A stretch of DNA of 64,000 nt from an uncultured Oscillospiraceae bacterium (GTDB taxonomy: Bacteria; Bacillota; Clostridia; Oscillospirales; Acutalibacteraceae): the NCBI GenBank assembly GCA_900554335.1, contig USGT01000002.1, forward strand, positions 62,001 to 126,000, given 5' to 3'. The position numbers and the translations under genes were made by a program. Below, in pieces: positions 21,688 through 28,891 of the stretch; the first letter of the stretch is position 1; every line of letters starts with the position of its first letter. The notes beneath the pieces are model-generated. The model was not told the DNA's origin, searched no databases, and saw nothing but the letters and a program-made list of their open reading frames with translations.

Positions 21688-23472
21688 ATTAAATACATAA
21701 GATTATTTTCAAGTTATATTAAAAAAAATACTAAAAATTTAATTTTAATGTTTATGCTAGTTTGTTTAAACCAAATTTGCTATTTATTTTTGCCGTCGCT
21801 TACGGCTGATATCATTGATAAGGGAATAAAACACACGGGTTTAAACCATAGCGAGCTAAGCCTAATGACGGCTGAAGAATTGGCCTCTTTTCAGACTTCT
21901 TACATATTGAAAATTGGGCTTTTAATGCTTTTGGTTACTCTTATCTCGGTTTTTATCACGGTGATTATCAACCGGATAATGGCCAAAATTTCGGCAAATA
22001 TTTCGGCGGATATCAAAAAAGATATTTTTTATAAAGTTTTGAACTCTTCATATTTAAATGCAAGCAAATTTTCGCCGTCTTCTTTGATGACGAGGCTCAC
22101 TAGCGATTCCGAAAATGTTAAGTCGTTTATAATCATGCTGGCTCAGCTTGTGGTGCCCCCTACCCTGCTTTTCGGCGGCATTTTTATGTCTTTCAAAACT
22201 TGCCCCTCCCTCACCCCACTGATAATCCTAGGCGGCGCGGCAGCAGGCGCGGTTGCTTTTACATCGCTTAAAATAATTGCGTCGAAAGCCAAAATTTTGC
22301 AAGAAACCGAAGATGATTTTAACTTGACTGTCAGGCAGCAGCTTGAAGGTGCAGCGGTTATAAGGAGCTTTGGAAATTTTGATTTTGAAAATGAAAGATT
22401 TGAAAAAATAAACAGGAAATTCGCGGATATTTCTTTTTTCATAAATAAAGTTACGGCGGTTATGTCTCCTTTGATGGTTCTTTGCGCTAATTTGCTAACG
22501 GTCAGCTTGCTTTGGTTTAGCTCTGTTAAGATTTTTAACCAAGAAATGCAGGTTGGAGATTTAGTCGCGTTTATGCAGTATTCGCTCATGATAGTTGGCG
22601 CTTTCGTGATGCTTTCGCTGATGGTTTCGGTGCTGCCGAGGATGATTGTTTCAATAAAAAGAGTGGGAGAAATTTTGGAGTGCGAAGGAGAAATAAGCTC
22701 GGGCAAGAAAGAATTCCCTAAGGATTTTCGCGGTAATATAGAGTTTAATAACGTTAGTTTTAAATACCCCGGCGCTTCTGAAAATTCGCTTAATTCAGTG
22801 AGTTTTTGCATTAATTACGGTGAAACCGTGGGAATAATCGGGAGTGTTGGTTCAGGCAAAACAACTCTTTTGAGGCTTATTTTGGGCCTTTGTGAACCTT
22901 GCAGCGGAAGCATCTGTTTAGGCGGCGAAAATATTCTTGATTTTAACAAGACAAGCCTTCTTGAAAATATTTCTTATGTCTCGCAAAAAAGCGCTGTTTT
23001 TTCGGGCAGTTTTAAGTCAAATCTAACTTTAGGCAGCGAAAATTTTGACGAAACTGAGCTTCAAAATGCTTTAAAAGCGGTGAAGCTTGAAGATCTTGTG
23101 GCTGAAAAAGGCCTTGAAACGCCTATTCTTCAGCAAGGCAAGAATCTTTCCGGCGGGCAGAAACAAAGGCTTGCCTTAGCAAGGAATCTTCTTAAAAAAA
23201 GCAGAATTTACATTTTTGATGATTCTTTTTCAAGCCTTGATTTTAAAACAGAAGCAGAAGTTAGAAATGAAATATCGAAAAAACTTTGCGGCAAAACTCT
23301 TATTTTCGTTTCTCAAAGAATAAGCACGATTAAAAACGCTGACAAAATAATCGTTTTAAACGATGGCAAAATTGCAGCGATTGGCACGCATGACGAGCTT
23401 TTGAAATCTTGCGAAATTTACAAGAAAACGGCAAATCTTCAAAACGGAGGTGAAACTTTAAATGAAAAATAA
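21688..23472 (+). CDS. ABC exporter half 1, degenerate ATPase site (probable ATT start)
   Basis: Half-transporter with a six-helix membrane domain (about 1-330) and an ATPase domain. Walker A is GSVGSGKTTL and the signature LSGGQKQR is intact. The catalytic glutamate after Walker B is Asp (IYIFDDSFSSLD) and the switch histidine is Gln (FVSQRIST). That combination marks the non-hydrolysing half of heterodimeric exporters such as TM287/288 or BmrCD. No ATG, GTG or TTG fits the N-terminus. AAGGAGAG sits six bases before ATT AAA TAC ATA AGA, giving IKYIRLFSSYIKKN, a normal family beginning (594 aa). The first in-frame ATG (21748) would lose the first membrane helix. The stop overlaps the partner gene by 11 bases. 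Substrate unknown. Confidence 0.85.
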   Translation: MKYIRLFSSYIKKNTKNLILMFMLVCLNQICYLFLPSLTADIIDKGIKHTGLNHSELSLMTAEELASFQTSYILKIGLLMLLVTLISVFITVIINRIMAKISANISADIKKDIFYKVLNSSYLNASKFSPSSLMTRLTSDSENVKSFIIMLAQLVVPPTLLFGGIFMSFKTCPSLTPLIILGGAAAGAVAFTSLKIIASKAKILQETEDDFNLTVRQQLEGAAVIRSFGNFDFENERFEKINRKFADISFFINKVTAVMSPLMVLCANLLTVSLLWFSSVKIFNQEMQVGDLVAFMQYSLMIVGAFVMLSLMVSVLPRMIVSIKRVGEILECEGEISSGKKEFPKDFRGNIEFNNVSFKYPGASENSLNSVSFCINYGETVGIIGSVGSGKTTLLRLILGLCEPCSGSICLGGENILDFNKTSLLENISYVSQKSAVFSGSFKSNLTLGSENFDETELQNALKAVKLEDLVAEKGLETPILQQGKNLSGGQKQRLALARNLLKKSRIYIFDDSFSSLDFKTEAEVRNEISKKLCGKTLIFVSQRISTIKNADKIIVLNDGKIAAIGTHDELLKSCEIYKKTANLQNGGETLNEK

Positions 23473-25198
23473 AAAAGCTTTGTTAAAAAGGGTTCTTGGG
23501 TATATTTTTAAATATAAAATAAGCGTGATTATTATTTTACTCATGAGTATTTTTGAGGCGTTAATAACCGTTTTTAGCCCGAAAATTGCTGGCAAAGGCA
23601 TAACTGCCCTTTCGATGACTGACAGCCTTGGCAGGCCGAATATCGACCTTGATTACGTTTTTAAATTGCTGGCGTTTTTGCTTGTTCTTTATTCTTTAAA
23701 CGGGCTTTTTTCATGCATTGGGAAGTTCCTTTTTACTGATATTTCAGTGAAAATAATAAGGCAGCTTCGAGAGGAAATTTCGAAAAAAATGAATGTTGTT
23801 TCGTTTGAATTTCTTCAAAAAAAATCTAAAGGCGAAGTTATTTCTTGCATGCTAAGCGACGTTAACGCTTTGGGCTCGGTTTTTATTGAAAGCACGAGGA
23901 GCCTTATTTCTTCGGTGATAATATTTTTTGGAACGGTTTACATGATGCTTTCGCTTAGCTTTGAAATCAGCCTTTGGTGCTTTGCTTTCTTCCCTTTTAT
24001 GATTGCTTTGATTCTTTTCATAACTTTGAAATCTCAAAAATATTATGTTAGCTACCGTGAAAATTTCGCGAAAATTAGCGGCCTTGCCGAAGAGGCTTTT
24101 TCGGGCTATGAAACAATTAAGGTTTTAAAGGCGGAAAACAGTTTTAAAAAGAATTTTGATTTAACAAACGAAAACCTCCGCGAGGATGCTTTTAAAAGCG
24201 AAACTATGTCAGGCCTTATGGCGCCTATAATGACTTTTATTTCAAAGGCGCTTTACGTTGTTTGCTGCGCGGTTGGAGGATATTTTTCGGTTGTAAAAGG
24301 CTTTGCAATCGGCGATATCACGGCATTTATTGCTTATTCCGGCCAATTTATGAACCCTTTCATGGAGCTTGCAGGAATTTTCGGGAATTTTCAGTCAGCT
24401 TTTGCAGCGGCCACGAGAATTTTTGAATTTTTGGATGCCCCTGAAGAAAAAGCAGCCGGAGAAAAACCCGATTTCAAAAGCACAGGCATAGAATTTAAAA
24501 ACGTTTCTTTTGAATATGAAAAAGGCAAAGAAGTTATAAAAAATCTTTCGTTTAAAATTTTGCCTGGGCAAACTGCGGCGATAGTCGGAGAAACCGGCGG
24601 CGGGAAAACTACGATTTCAAGGCTTTTGCTAAGGCTTTATGAATCATATAGCGGCGAAATTTTGGTTGGAAACAAAAATATTAAAGATTTTGACATTAAT
24701 GCTTACAGAGGCCTTTTTGGTGTTGTTACGCAGGATTCTTGGCTTTTTAGCGCTAGCGTTATGGAAAATATTCGCTACGGAAACACAAAAATTTCGGATG
24801 ATGAAATTAAATTTGCCTGCGAAAAAATCGGTGCGGCTTCGTTCATTGAGGCTTTGCCGGAAGGCTACAATACCATTTTGAAAGAAGGCATAAACAATAT
24901 TTCCGAAGGCCAAAAGCAGCTTCTTTGCATTGCCAGAGCGCTTGTTTCTAGCCGTGAAATTCTCGTTTTGGATGAAGCCACAGCTTCGGTTGACGTTTTC
25001 ACCGAAAGCAAAGTTCAATCGGCTTTGAAAACGCTTTTGAAAGGCAGAACTTCGGTTATAATTGCGCATAGGCTTAGCACGATAAAAGAAGCAGATGTAA
25101 TTTTCGTTTTGGAAAAAGGCCGGTTAGCCGAATGCGGCAAACACGAAGATTTAATTTCAAAGCGCGGGGTTTATTACGAAATGCAGTGCAAGGCATAA
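23462..25198 (+). CDS. ABC exporter half 2, catalytic ATPase site
   Basis: Partner of the preceding gene (578 aa). The membrane domain is about residues 1-320. The ATPase domain has Walker A GETGGGKTTI, Walker B ILVLDEATASVD with the catalytic Glu, and the histidine switch IIAHRLST. Its signature is altered to ISEGQKQL. In heterodimeric exporters the degenerate site pairs this poor signature with the partner's Asp/Gln-bearing motifs, and the two genes fit that exactly. GGAGG lies 11 bases before the ATG, inside the upstream gene. Multidrug, lipid or peptide export are all possible. Confidence 0.9.
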   Translation: MKNKKALLKRVLGYIFKYKISVIIILLMSIFEALITVFSPKIAGKGITALSMTDSLGRPNIDLDYVFKLLAFLLVLYSLNGLFSCIGKFLFTDISVKIIRQLREEISKKMNVVSFEFLQKKSKGEVISCMLSDVNALGSVFIESTRSLISSVIIFFGTVYMMLSLSFEISLWCFAFFPFMIALILFITLKSQKYYVSYRENFAKISGLAEEAFSGYETIKVLKAENSFKKNFDLTNENLREDAFKSETMSGLMAPIMTFISKALYVVCCAVGGYFSVVKGFAIGDITAFIAYSGQFMNPFMELAGIFGNFQSAFAAATRIFEFLDAPEEKAAGEKPDFKSTGIEFKNVSFEYEKGKEVIKNLSFKILPGQTAAIVGETGGGKTTISRLLLRLYESYSGEILVGNKNIKDFDINAYRGLFGVVTQDSWLFSASVMENIRYGNTKISDDEIKFACEKIGAASFIEALPEGYNTILKEGINNISEGQKQLLCIARALVSSREILVLDEATASVDVFTESKVQSALKTLLKGRTSVIIAHRLSTIKEADVIFVLEKGRLAECGKHEDLISKRGVYYEMQCKA

Positions 25199-25203
25199 AA
25201 AAG

Positions 25204-25245
25204 GATGAGTAAATTAAATTTTACTCATCTAAAATTTTGTTTTTT
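25204..25245 (+). terminator. Terminator of the ABC pair
   Basis: Perfect 10-pair stem GATGAGTAAA / TTTACTCATC followed by T-rich sequence, starting six bases after the stop. Confidence 0.88.
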
Positions 25246-25385
25246 ATCTAACTTTAAATTCACATTATTTTTAAAAATAATTCATTTTTATTTCAGGTTT
25301 ATTTTGGTTTTTATGTTAAATTTAAATTTCAAAATTAATTTTATTTTTAACTTAAATTTTGATTTCTGCCGTTTTAAAGTTAACT

Positions 25386-25419
25386 GCCGGTAAAATAAAT
25401 CTACCGGCATTGTTTTTTT
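25386..25419. terminator. Hairpin between ABC pair and hsp20
   Basis: GCCGGTA / TACCGGC stem. The plus-strand side is followed by T7 overlapping the hsp20 stop codon, and the minus-strand side by a weaker T-rich stretch. It may serve both directions. Confidence 0.6.
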
Positions 25420-25825
25420 ATTCTATTTCAATTGTGCTGGAAGACGCATCTTTCATGGGTTCTTTTGGAACTAAAAGCGTGAGGGTGCCGTCTTCAAGTT
25501 TTGCTTTTATTTCGTCTTTTGAAACGTCTTTGCTAACCGCAAAACTCCTTGTAAATTCGCCAAAATGGCGTTCACGGCGAATGAAAGTGCCTTCTTCATC
25601 TTTTTCTTCAGATTTACCCTTTGTGGAAGCAGATACCGTTAAATATCCATTTTCAAGAGTGATTTTTACATTCTCTTTTTTTACTCCCGGCAAATCTATG
25701 ATTATTTTGAGGTTTTCTCCATCTTCAACAATGTCAGTGCTCATGGGGTGTTTAACGCTCATAAGCGAGCCAAAACCGTCAAATGGTGTGCTAAATAAGT
25801 CAAAATCACGGGGTATAAGTTTCAT
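25418..25825 (-). CDS. hsp20: Small heat shock protein, Hsp20/alpha-crystallin family
   Basis: ATP-independent holdase chaperone, 135 residues. The alpha-crystallin domain spans about residues 28-120 (IVEDGENLKIIIDLPGVKKENVKITLENGYLTV ... KAKLEDGTLTLLVPK, given here in part). A C-terminal IEIE carries the I-x-I motif used for oligomer assembly. AGGAGG lies nine bases upstream of ATG. It is single-gene, with a promoter that contains a perfect palindromic operator and a short hairpin in the 5' UTR, so transcriptional repression relieved by stress is likely. Confidence 0.95.
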   Translation of the reverse strand: MKLIPRDFDLFSTPFDGFGSLMSVKHPMSTDIVEDGENLKIIIDLPGVKKENVKITLENGYLTVSASTKGKSEEKDEEGTFIRRERHFGEFTRSFAVSKDVSKDEIKAKLEDGTLTLLVPKEPMKDASSSTIEIE

Positions 25826-25854
25826 AAAAATCTTCCTCCTTAAAATTTGTTTTC

Positions 25855-25870
25855 GCGCATCTCTATGCGC
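25855..25870 (-). promoter_or_regulatory. Hairpin in the hsp20 5' UTR
   Basis: GCGCAT / ATGCGC stem with a 4-base loop, between transcription start and RBS. It does not cover the ribosome site, so a thermosensor role is not shown. Confidence 0.45.
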
Positions 25871-25878
25871 AATTATGA

Positions 25879-25907
25879 ATTATAGACCTTTCAAATTTGA
25901 AAGTCAA
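25879..25907 (-). promoter_or_regulatory. Promoter of hsp20
   Basis: TTGACT (25907-25902), 17-base spacer, TATAAT (25884-25879). Confidence 0.88.
25888..25903. promoter_or_regulatory. Palindromic operator in the hsp20 promoter
   Basis: CTTTCAAATTTGAAAG, a perfect 16-base palindrome filling the spacer between -35 and -10. It is not the CIRCE (HrcA) sequence. The repressor is not identified. Confidence 0.7.
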
Positions 25908-25990
25908 TAGAAAAACGTGGAATTTTTATTATATTTAAATAAATTTATTTATAATCTTGAGTTATATATTATCAAATAGATGTAAATGAT

Positions 25991-26019
25991 TTGAAATGAG
26001 CTTGAAAAGGTAGTATAAT
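25991..26019 (+). promoter_or_regulatory. Promoter of the zinc peptidase gene
   Basis: TTGAAA, 17-base spacer, TATAAT. Confidence 0.7.
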
Positions 26020-26056
26020 ATCCACCGTAATTTTTAAATTGAAAGGAGGAATGTTT

Positions 26057-26761
26057 ATGTATGGTTACTATTATTATGATCCAATTTCCTGGATTTTTAT
26101 GCTAGTTTCTATGGCTATTGCAGGTTGGGCGCATTTTAAGGTTAATCGTGCGTTTGAAAAGTACTCCAAGATTTCTTGTTCTTCGGGTCTAACAGGCGCT
26201 GAGGCGGCCGAAAAAGTGCTCAATCACAACAAAGTTGAGGGCGTTTCGGTTGAAAGAACTCGGGGTTATTTCACGGATTATTACGATTCTAGAAGCAGCA
26301 AAATTTGCCTTTCTGATAAGGTTTTTGCCTCGAGAACAATTGCTTCCGTGAGCGTTGCTGCCCATGAATCCGGCCATGCCAGCCAAAATGCCGCGGGTTA
26401 CCTCCCCTATCGCCTTCGCCATGCGCTTGTTCCTATTTGCAATTTTGGTTCGCAAGCTTCAATGCCGCTTATAATCTTGGGAATTTTAGTTCCAAAATGG
26501 GGTTTTATGATAAGTTTAGGAATTATTTTCTTTTCGTTAGCGGTTCTTTTTCAAATTGTTACGTTGCCGGTTGAATTCGACGCCAGCAGACGTGCTCTCG
26601 CAGCAATTGAGGATGAAAATCTTTTGAGCAAAGAGGAACTCGCCGGCGCAAAAGAGGTTCTAACTGCTGCTGCTTTTACTTATGTTGCAGCTGCGTTTTC
26701 AGCACTTCTTTCCCTTTTAAGATTGTTGTGGGAAACCAGAGGAAGCCGCCGCAGAGACTAA
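26057..26761 (+). CDS. Membrane zinc metallopeptidase, YugP family
   Basis: Integral membrane peptidase of 234 residues. The zinc-binding motif is HESGH in VAAHESGHASQNAAGY (about residues 103-118). An N-terminal span begins ISWIFMLVSMAIAGW, and there are further spans near 125-185 and at the C-terminus (FTYVAAAFSALLSLL). EFDASRRALA resembles the conserved third-ligand region of the family. The start is the ATG at 26057, seven bases after AAAGGAGG; upstream TTG and ATG codons overlap that ribosome site. The family's substrate is unknown. It stands alone with its own promoter and terminator. Confidence 0.9.
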   Translation: MYGYYYYDPISWIFMLVSMAIAGWAHFKVNRAFEKYSKISCSSGLTGAEAAEKVLNHNKVEGVSVERTRGYFTDYYDSRSSKICLSDKVFASRTIASVSVAAHESGHASQNAAGYLPYRLRHALVPICNFGSQASMPLIILGILVPKWGFMISLGIIFFSLAVLFQIVTLPVEFDASRRALAAIEDENLLSKEELAGAKEVLTAAAFTYVAAAFSALLSLLRLLWETRGSRRRD

Positions 26762-26775
26762 AATCAAAATTAACT

Positions 26776-26805
26776 AGCCTTCTAAATGAAGGCTTTATTT
26801 TTTTT
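26776..26805 (+). terminator. Terminator of the zinc peptidase gene
   Basis: AGCCTTC / GAAGGCT stem followed by TTATTTTTTTT. Confidence 0.92.
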
Positions 26806-26832
26806 GCAGACCCTAGCTATTCTGCGGGTTTA

Positions 26833-26935
26833 GAGATATACATATATAAGCATACACATATAGTTATAATTATATACACATAATGATATACATTTATCAT
26901 AATACGCATATGTGTATACTTATATATGTACATAC
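26833..26935. repeat. par repeat cluster A
   Basis: A dense run of TATACACATA-type half sites in both orientations. Exact TACACATA is at 26853 and 26875 and its complement TATGTGTA at 26909, with degenerate ATACATATA and TATATATGTA copies between. It is the outermost of four clusters around parA. Confidence 0.75.
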
Positions 26936-27093
26936 TCCTCTTCCCTACTCTAGCTTGAGGTGGTTGCTTTACTTTTATTTGTGAGTTTGCAAAGTGGTTT
27001 TGCTTGAAAATTGGGTATTTAAAACTTAACAAATCTAATCTTACTTACGTGAACTTTTTTAAAAATAAATTAAACGAAATTAAAAATAGAATA
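26936..27093. other. Spacer between par repeat clusters A and B
   Basis: Mixed-composition sequence without repeats of the par type. Short open frames here have no ribosome site and are not believed to be genes. Confidence 0.5.
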
Positions 27094-27170
27094 ATATACA
27101 TATATTCACATGCTCATATGTATAAAAGCATACATTTAGATATATACACATATATGTATATTGATATGAG
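27094..27170. repeat. par repeat cluster B
   Basis: Copies of the same half-site: exact TACACATA at 27145, then TATGTATA, and upstream ATACATATA and CATATGTATA variants. The paired arms at 27143-27160 form an imperfect palindrome. Confidence 0.72.
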
Positions 27171-27285
27171 CATAATTAAAAACTCAAAAATAGTAAATAA
27201 TATAATTATTAAAAATAAGTTTTTGTTAAAAAATCAAAAATAAAAATATTATTAATATTGTTAACGAAAACACAATATTATTTAT
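27171..27285. other. AT-rich spacer between par clusters B and C
   Basis: Very A-rich tract with A-runs (AAAAATAAG and similar) that could be intrinsically curved. No gene is seen. Confidence 0.45.
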
Positions 27286-27413
27286 GATTATACGTATATT
27301 AGTATACATTTAAACACATATTTATACATACATCAATATACACATATAAGTATATGTATATTAAAACCCAGTATTTAAGCTGATTTTCGAATATACACAT
27401 ATTCACACGTGAA
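27286..27413. repeat. par repeat cluster C
   Basis: Half sites in both orientations, with exact TACACATA at 27339 and 27394 and variants ATACGTATA, TATACATA and TATATGTATA. It ends just before the terminator of the RHH gene. Confidence 0.75.
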
Positions 27414-27423
27414 AATTTAAACA

Positions 27424-27452
27424 ATAAAAAAGAGCCCTAAACCGAGCTCTTT
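27424..27452 (-). terminator. Terminator of the parA-RHH operon
   Basis: AAAGAGC / GCTCTTT stem followed by T-run on the minus strand, 10 bases beyond the stop. Confidence 0.88.
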
Positions 27453-27462
27453 GCGCTTAATA

Positions 27463-27735
27463 CTAATTTAAATTTTCTTCTAAAATAGAGTTTACTAAAT
27501 CATTAACACTTGTGTGCTTTTTGTCAGCTGTTTGTTTTAATTTTTTGAAAATGGATGGTTTTAAAAGAAGTTGAAGGCGTCTGCTTTTGGTTTCGATGTA
27601 AACTGGGCTTATTTTGTAGCCTTTTGGTAATTCTTCTTTTTTTGGTGCAATTTTTTCTTCTTTTTGTGGTTTTTCTTCTTCGTTTGCCGTTATGAATCTT
27701 AGCGCCGGGCTATCCATAAAACTTTTTTTAGCCAT
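27463..27735 (-). CDS. Ribbon-helix-helix partition/repressor protein (ParG/Omega-like)
   Basis: The protein has 90 residues. The first 50 are charged and probably disordered (NEEEKPQKEEKIAPKKEELP), as in ParG-type proteins where the tail stimulates the ParA ATPase. The C-terminal 40 form a ribbon-helix-helix: a basic strand (SRRLQLLLKPSIFKKL) and two helices ending VNDLVNSILEENL. It overlaps the end of parA by 8 bases, so the two are translationally coupled. By analogy with type Ib partition systems it should bind the flanking TATGTGTA repeats, both as centromere and as operator of its own promoter. Binding is inferred, not shown. Confidence 0.82.
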   Translation of the reverse strand: MAKKSFMDSPALRFITANEEEKPQKEEKIAPKKEELPKGYKISPVYIETKSRRLQLLLKPSIFKKLKQTADKKHTSVNDLVNSILEENLN

Positions 27736-28495
27736 TTTTCTTGCTCCTTTCTTTGCCTAAAAATTCATTTATGAATCCTTCGTAATCTTTGGTCACGTTT
27801 GATTTCGGCGCATATTTGAAAAGGCTTTCTTGGCTTATTTGCGCTTCCTTAACTGCGACTGCATCTCTGATTTTCGCCTTGAAGAGTTTTGTTTCCAATT
27901 TTTCTGCTAATTTTTCTGCCATTTCACTAACTTCACGGCTTAAAATTGTTCTCGGATTGTATCTTGTTAACAAAATTCCTTCGATTTTTAAATTAGGATT
28001 ACAATATTTTTTAACTGCTTTTATGGTTTCTTCGAGGTTTTCGATCCCTTGAAGGCTGTAAATATCAGCTTGCGCAGGAATTATCACGCTGTCAGATGCT
28101 GTTAAAGCGTTAATTGTTAAAATTCCGAGGGCGGGAGGGGTGTCGATGATGCAAAAATCATAATTTTTTGCAATTTTTTCAAGAGCTTCTTTTAAGCGAT
28201 ATTCTTTTCCGGTGTCTGCTATGAATGCGTCAGCTCCGGCGAGCGCTTTGTTTGAAGAAATCACATCTGCGCGGGCTTTTTTTATGGCATCTTTTGCCGA
28301 AATTTCTTCTGTTAAAACTTCTAAAATTGTTGGTGAATCCAAATTTGCCGCAAGGGAATAGCTTAAATTTCCTTGAGCGTCGAGGTCTATGGCTAAAACT
28401 TTGAAGCCCTTCAAAGAAAGGGCAGAAATCAGCATTTCGGCGGTTGTGCTTTTTCCAACGCCGCCTTTTTGGTTTATAACTGAAACGGTTTTCAT
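27728..28495 (-). CDS. parA: ParA-family partition ATPase
   Basis: Deviant Walker-type ATPase of 255 residues with Walker A INQKGGVGKSTTA at the extreme N-terminus (about residues 7-19), then DLDAQGNL and IIDTPPALG. The absence of an N-terminal DNA-binding domain places it with the short Soj/ParF-like forms. Its partner is not a ParB-HTH protein but a ribbon-helix-helix protein encoded in the same operon, so the unit is type Ib-like. Transcription is from a promoter embedded in repeat cluster D. AGGAGG is seven bases before ATG. No replication or integrase gene lies nearby, so it may be a chromosomal system or the remnant of an integrated plasmid. Confidence 0.9.
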   Translation of the reverse strand: MKTVSVINQKGGVGKSTTAEMLISALSLKGFKVLAIDLDAQGNLSYSLAANLDSPTILEVLTEEISAKDAIKKARADVISSNKALAGADAFIADTGKEYRLKEALEKIAKNYDFCIIDTPPALGILTINALTASDSVIIPAQADIYSLQGIENLEETIKAVKKYCNPNLKIEGILLTRYNPRTILSREVSEMAEKLAEKLETKLFKAKIRDAVAVKEAQISQESLFKYAPKSNVTKDYEGFINEFLGKERSKKNG

Positions 28496-28512
28496 TTTGC
28501 TTCCTCCTTAAT

Positions 28513-28655
28513 TTATGTGTATGTTTTTATATGTATATTCATATCTGTATGCTTATATTTTAGTGTAAATTTTAAGTTTGTCAACACAGTGTATATGTGT
28601 ATGTTGATAACTTCATATGTATATAAATATATTAATAAACACATACACATATTAA
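28513..28655. repeat. par repeat cluster D, overlapping the parA promoter
   Basis: Half sites on both sides of the promoter: exact TATGTGTA at 28514 and 28594, TACACATA at 28644, and TATGTATA variants at about 28531 and 28617. The placement around the promoter suggests autorepression by the RHH protein. Confidence 0.75.
28557..28584 (-). promoter_or_regulatory. Promoter of parA-RHH
   Basis: TTGACA (28584-28579), 16-base spacer, TAAAAT (28562-28557), embedded in repeat cluster D. Confidence 0.85.
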
Positions 28656-28755
28656 ACTGCTGATGCTTTCTGGGTTTTAACGATTTTAAATATTAAAAAA
28701 CTAATGTATAAAGAGTGACAATTTTTTAAAAAATAACTAATTAAAATTTTTGATT

Positions 28756-28790
28756 GCAAAAAAGCACTGCCTTGAAATTTGGCAATGCTT
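28756..28790 (-). terminator. Terminator of spoVAD
   Basis: AAGCATTGCC / GGCAGTGCTT stem followed by T6, about 100 bases past the stop. Apart from this and the par elements, nothing is seen in 28496-28891. Confidence 0.85.
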
Positions 28791-28891
28791 GAATTTTTAC
28801 GAATTATAAATAAGAAGCATGAGCGCACATGTTTTTATGATGAATTATCAGCTGCAGCCTGATCCCCTTTTGCTTAAATTGTTTTTGAAAT

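Noticed and set aside
22143..22811. 222-residue minus-strand ORF inside ABC half 1
   Set aside because: Long but antisense to an intact ABC protein with all expected motifs.
25205..25393. 62-residue ORF after the ABC pair
   Set aside because: It starts within the terminator stem, has no ribosome site and encodes low-complexity Phe/Leu/Asn sequence from AT-rich DNA.
25826..25910. CIRCE operator upstream of hsp20
   Set aside because: The palindrome is CTTTCAAATTTGAAAG; the TTAGCACTC-N9-GAGTGCTAA sequence is absent.
27004..27243. 79-residue ORF within the par repeat region
   Set aside because: Its tyrosine- and isoleucine-rich product is just translation of the ATACACATA repeats, and it has no ribosome site.
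26833..28655. Possible CRISPR array
   Set aside because: The repeats are 8-10 bases, occur in both orientations and have irregular spacing; no cas genes are present.
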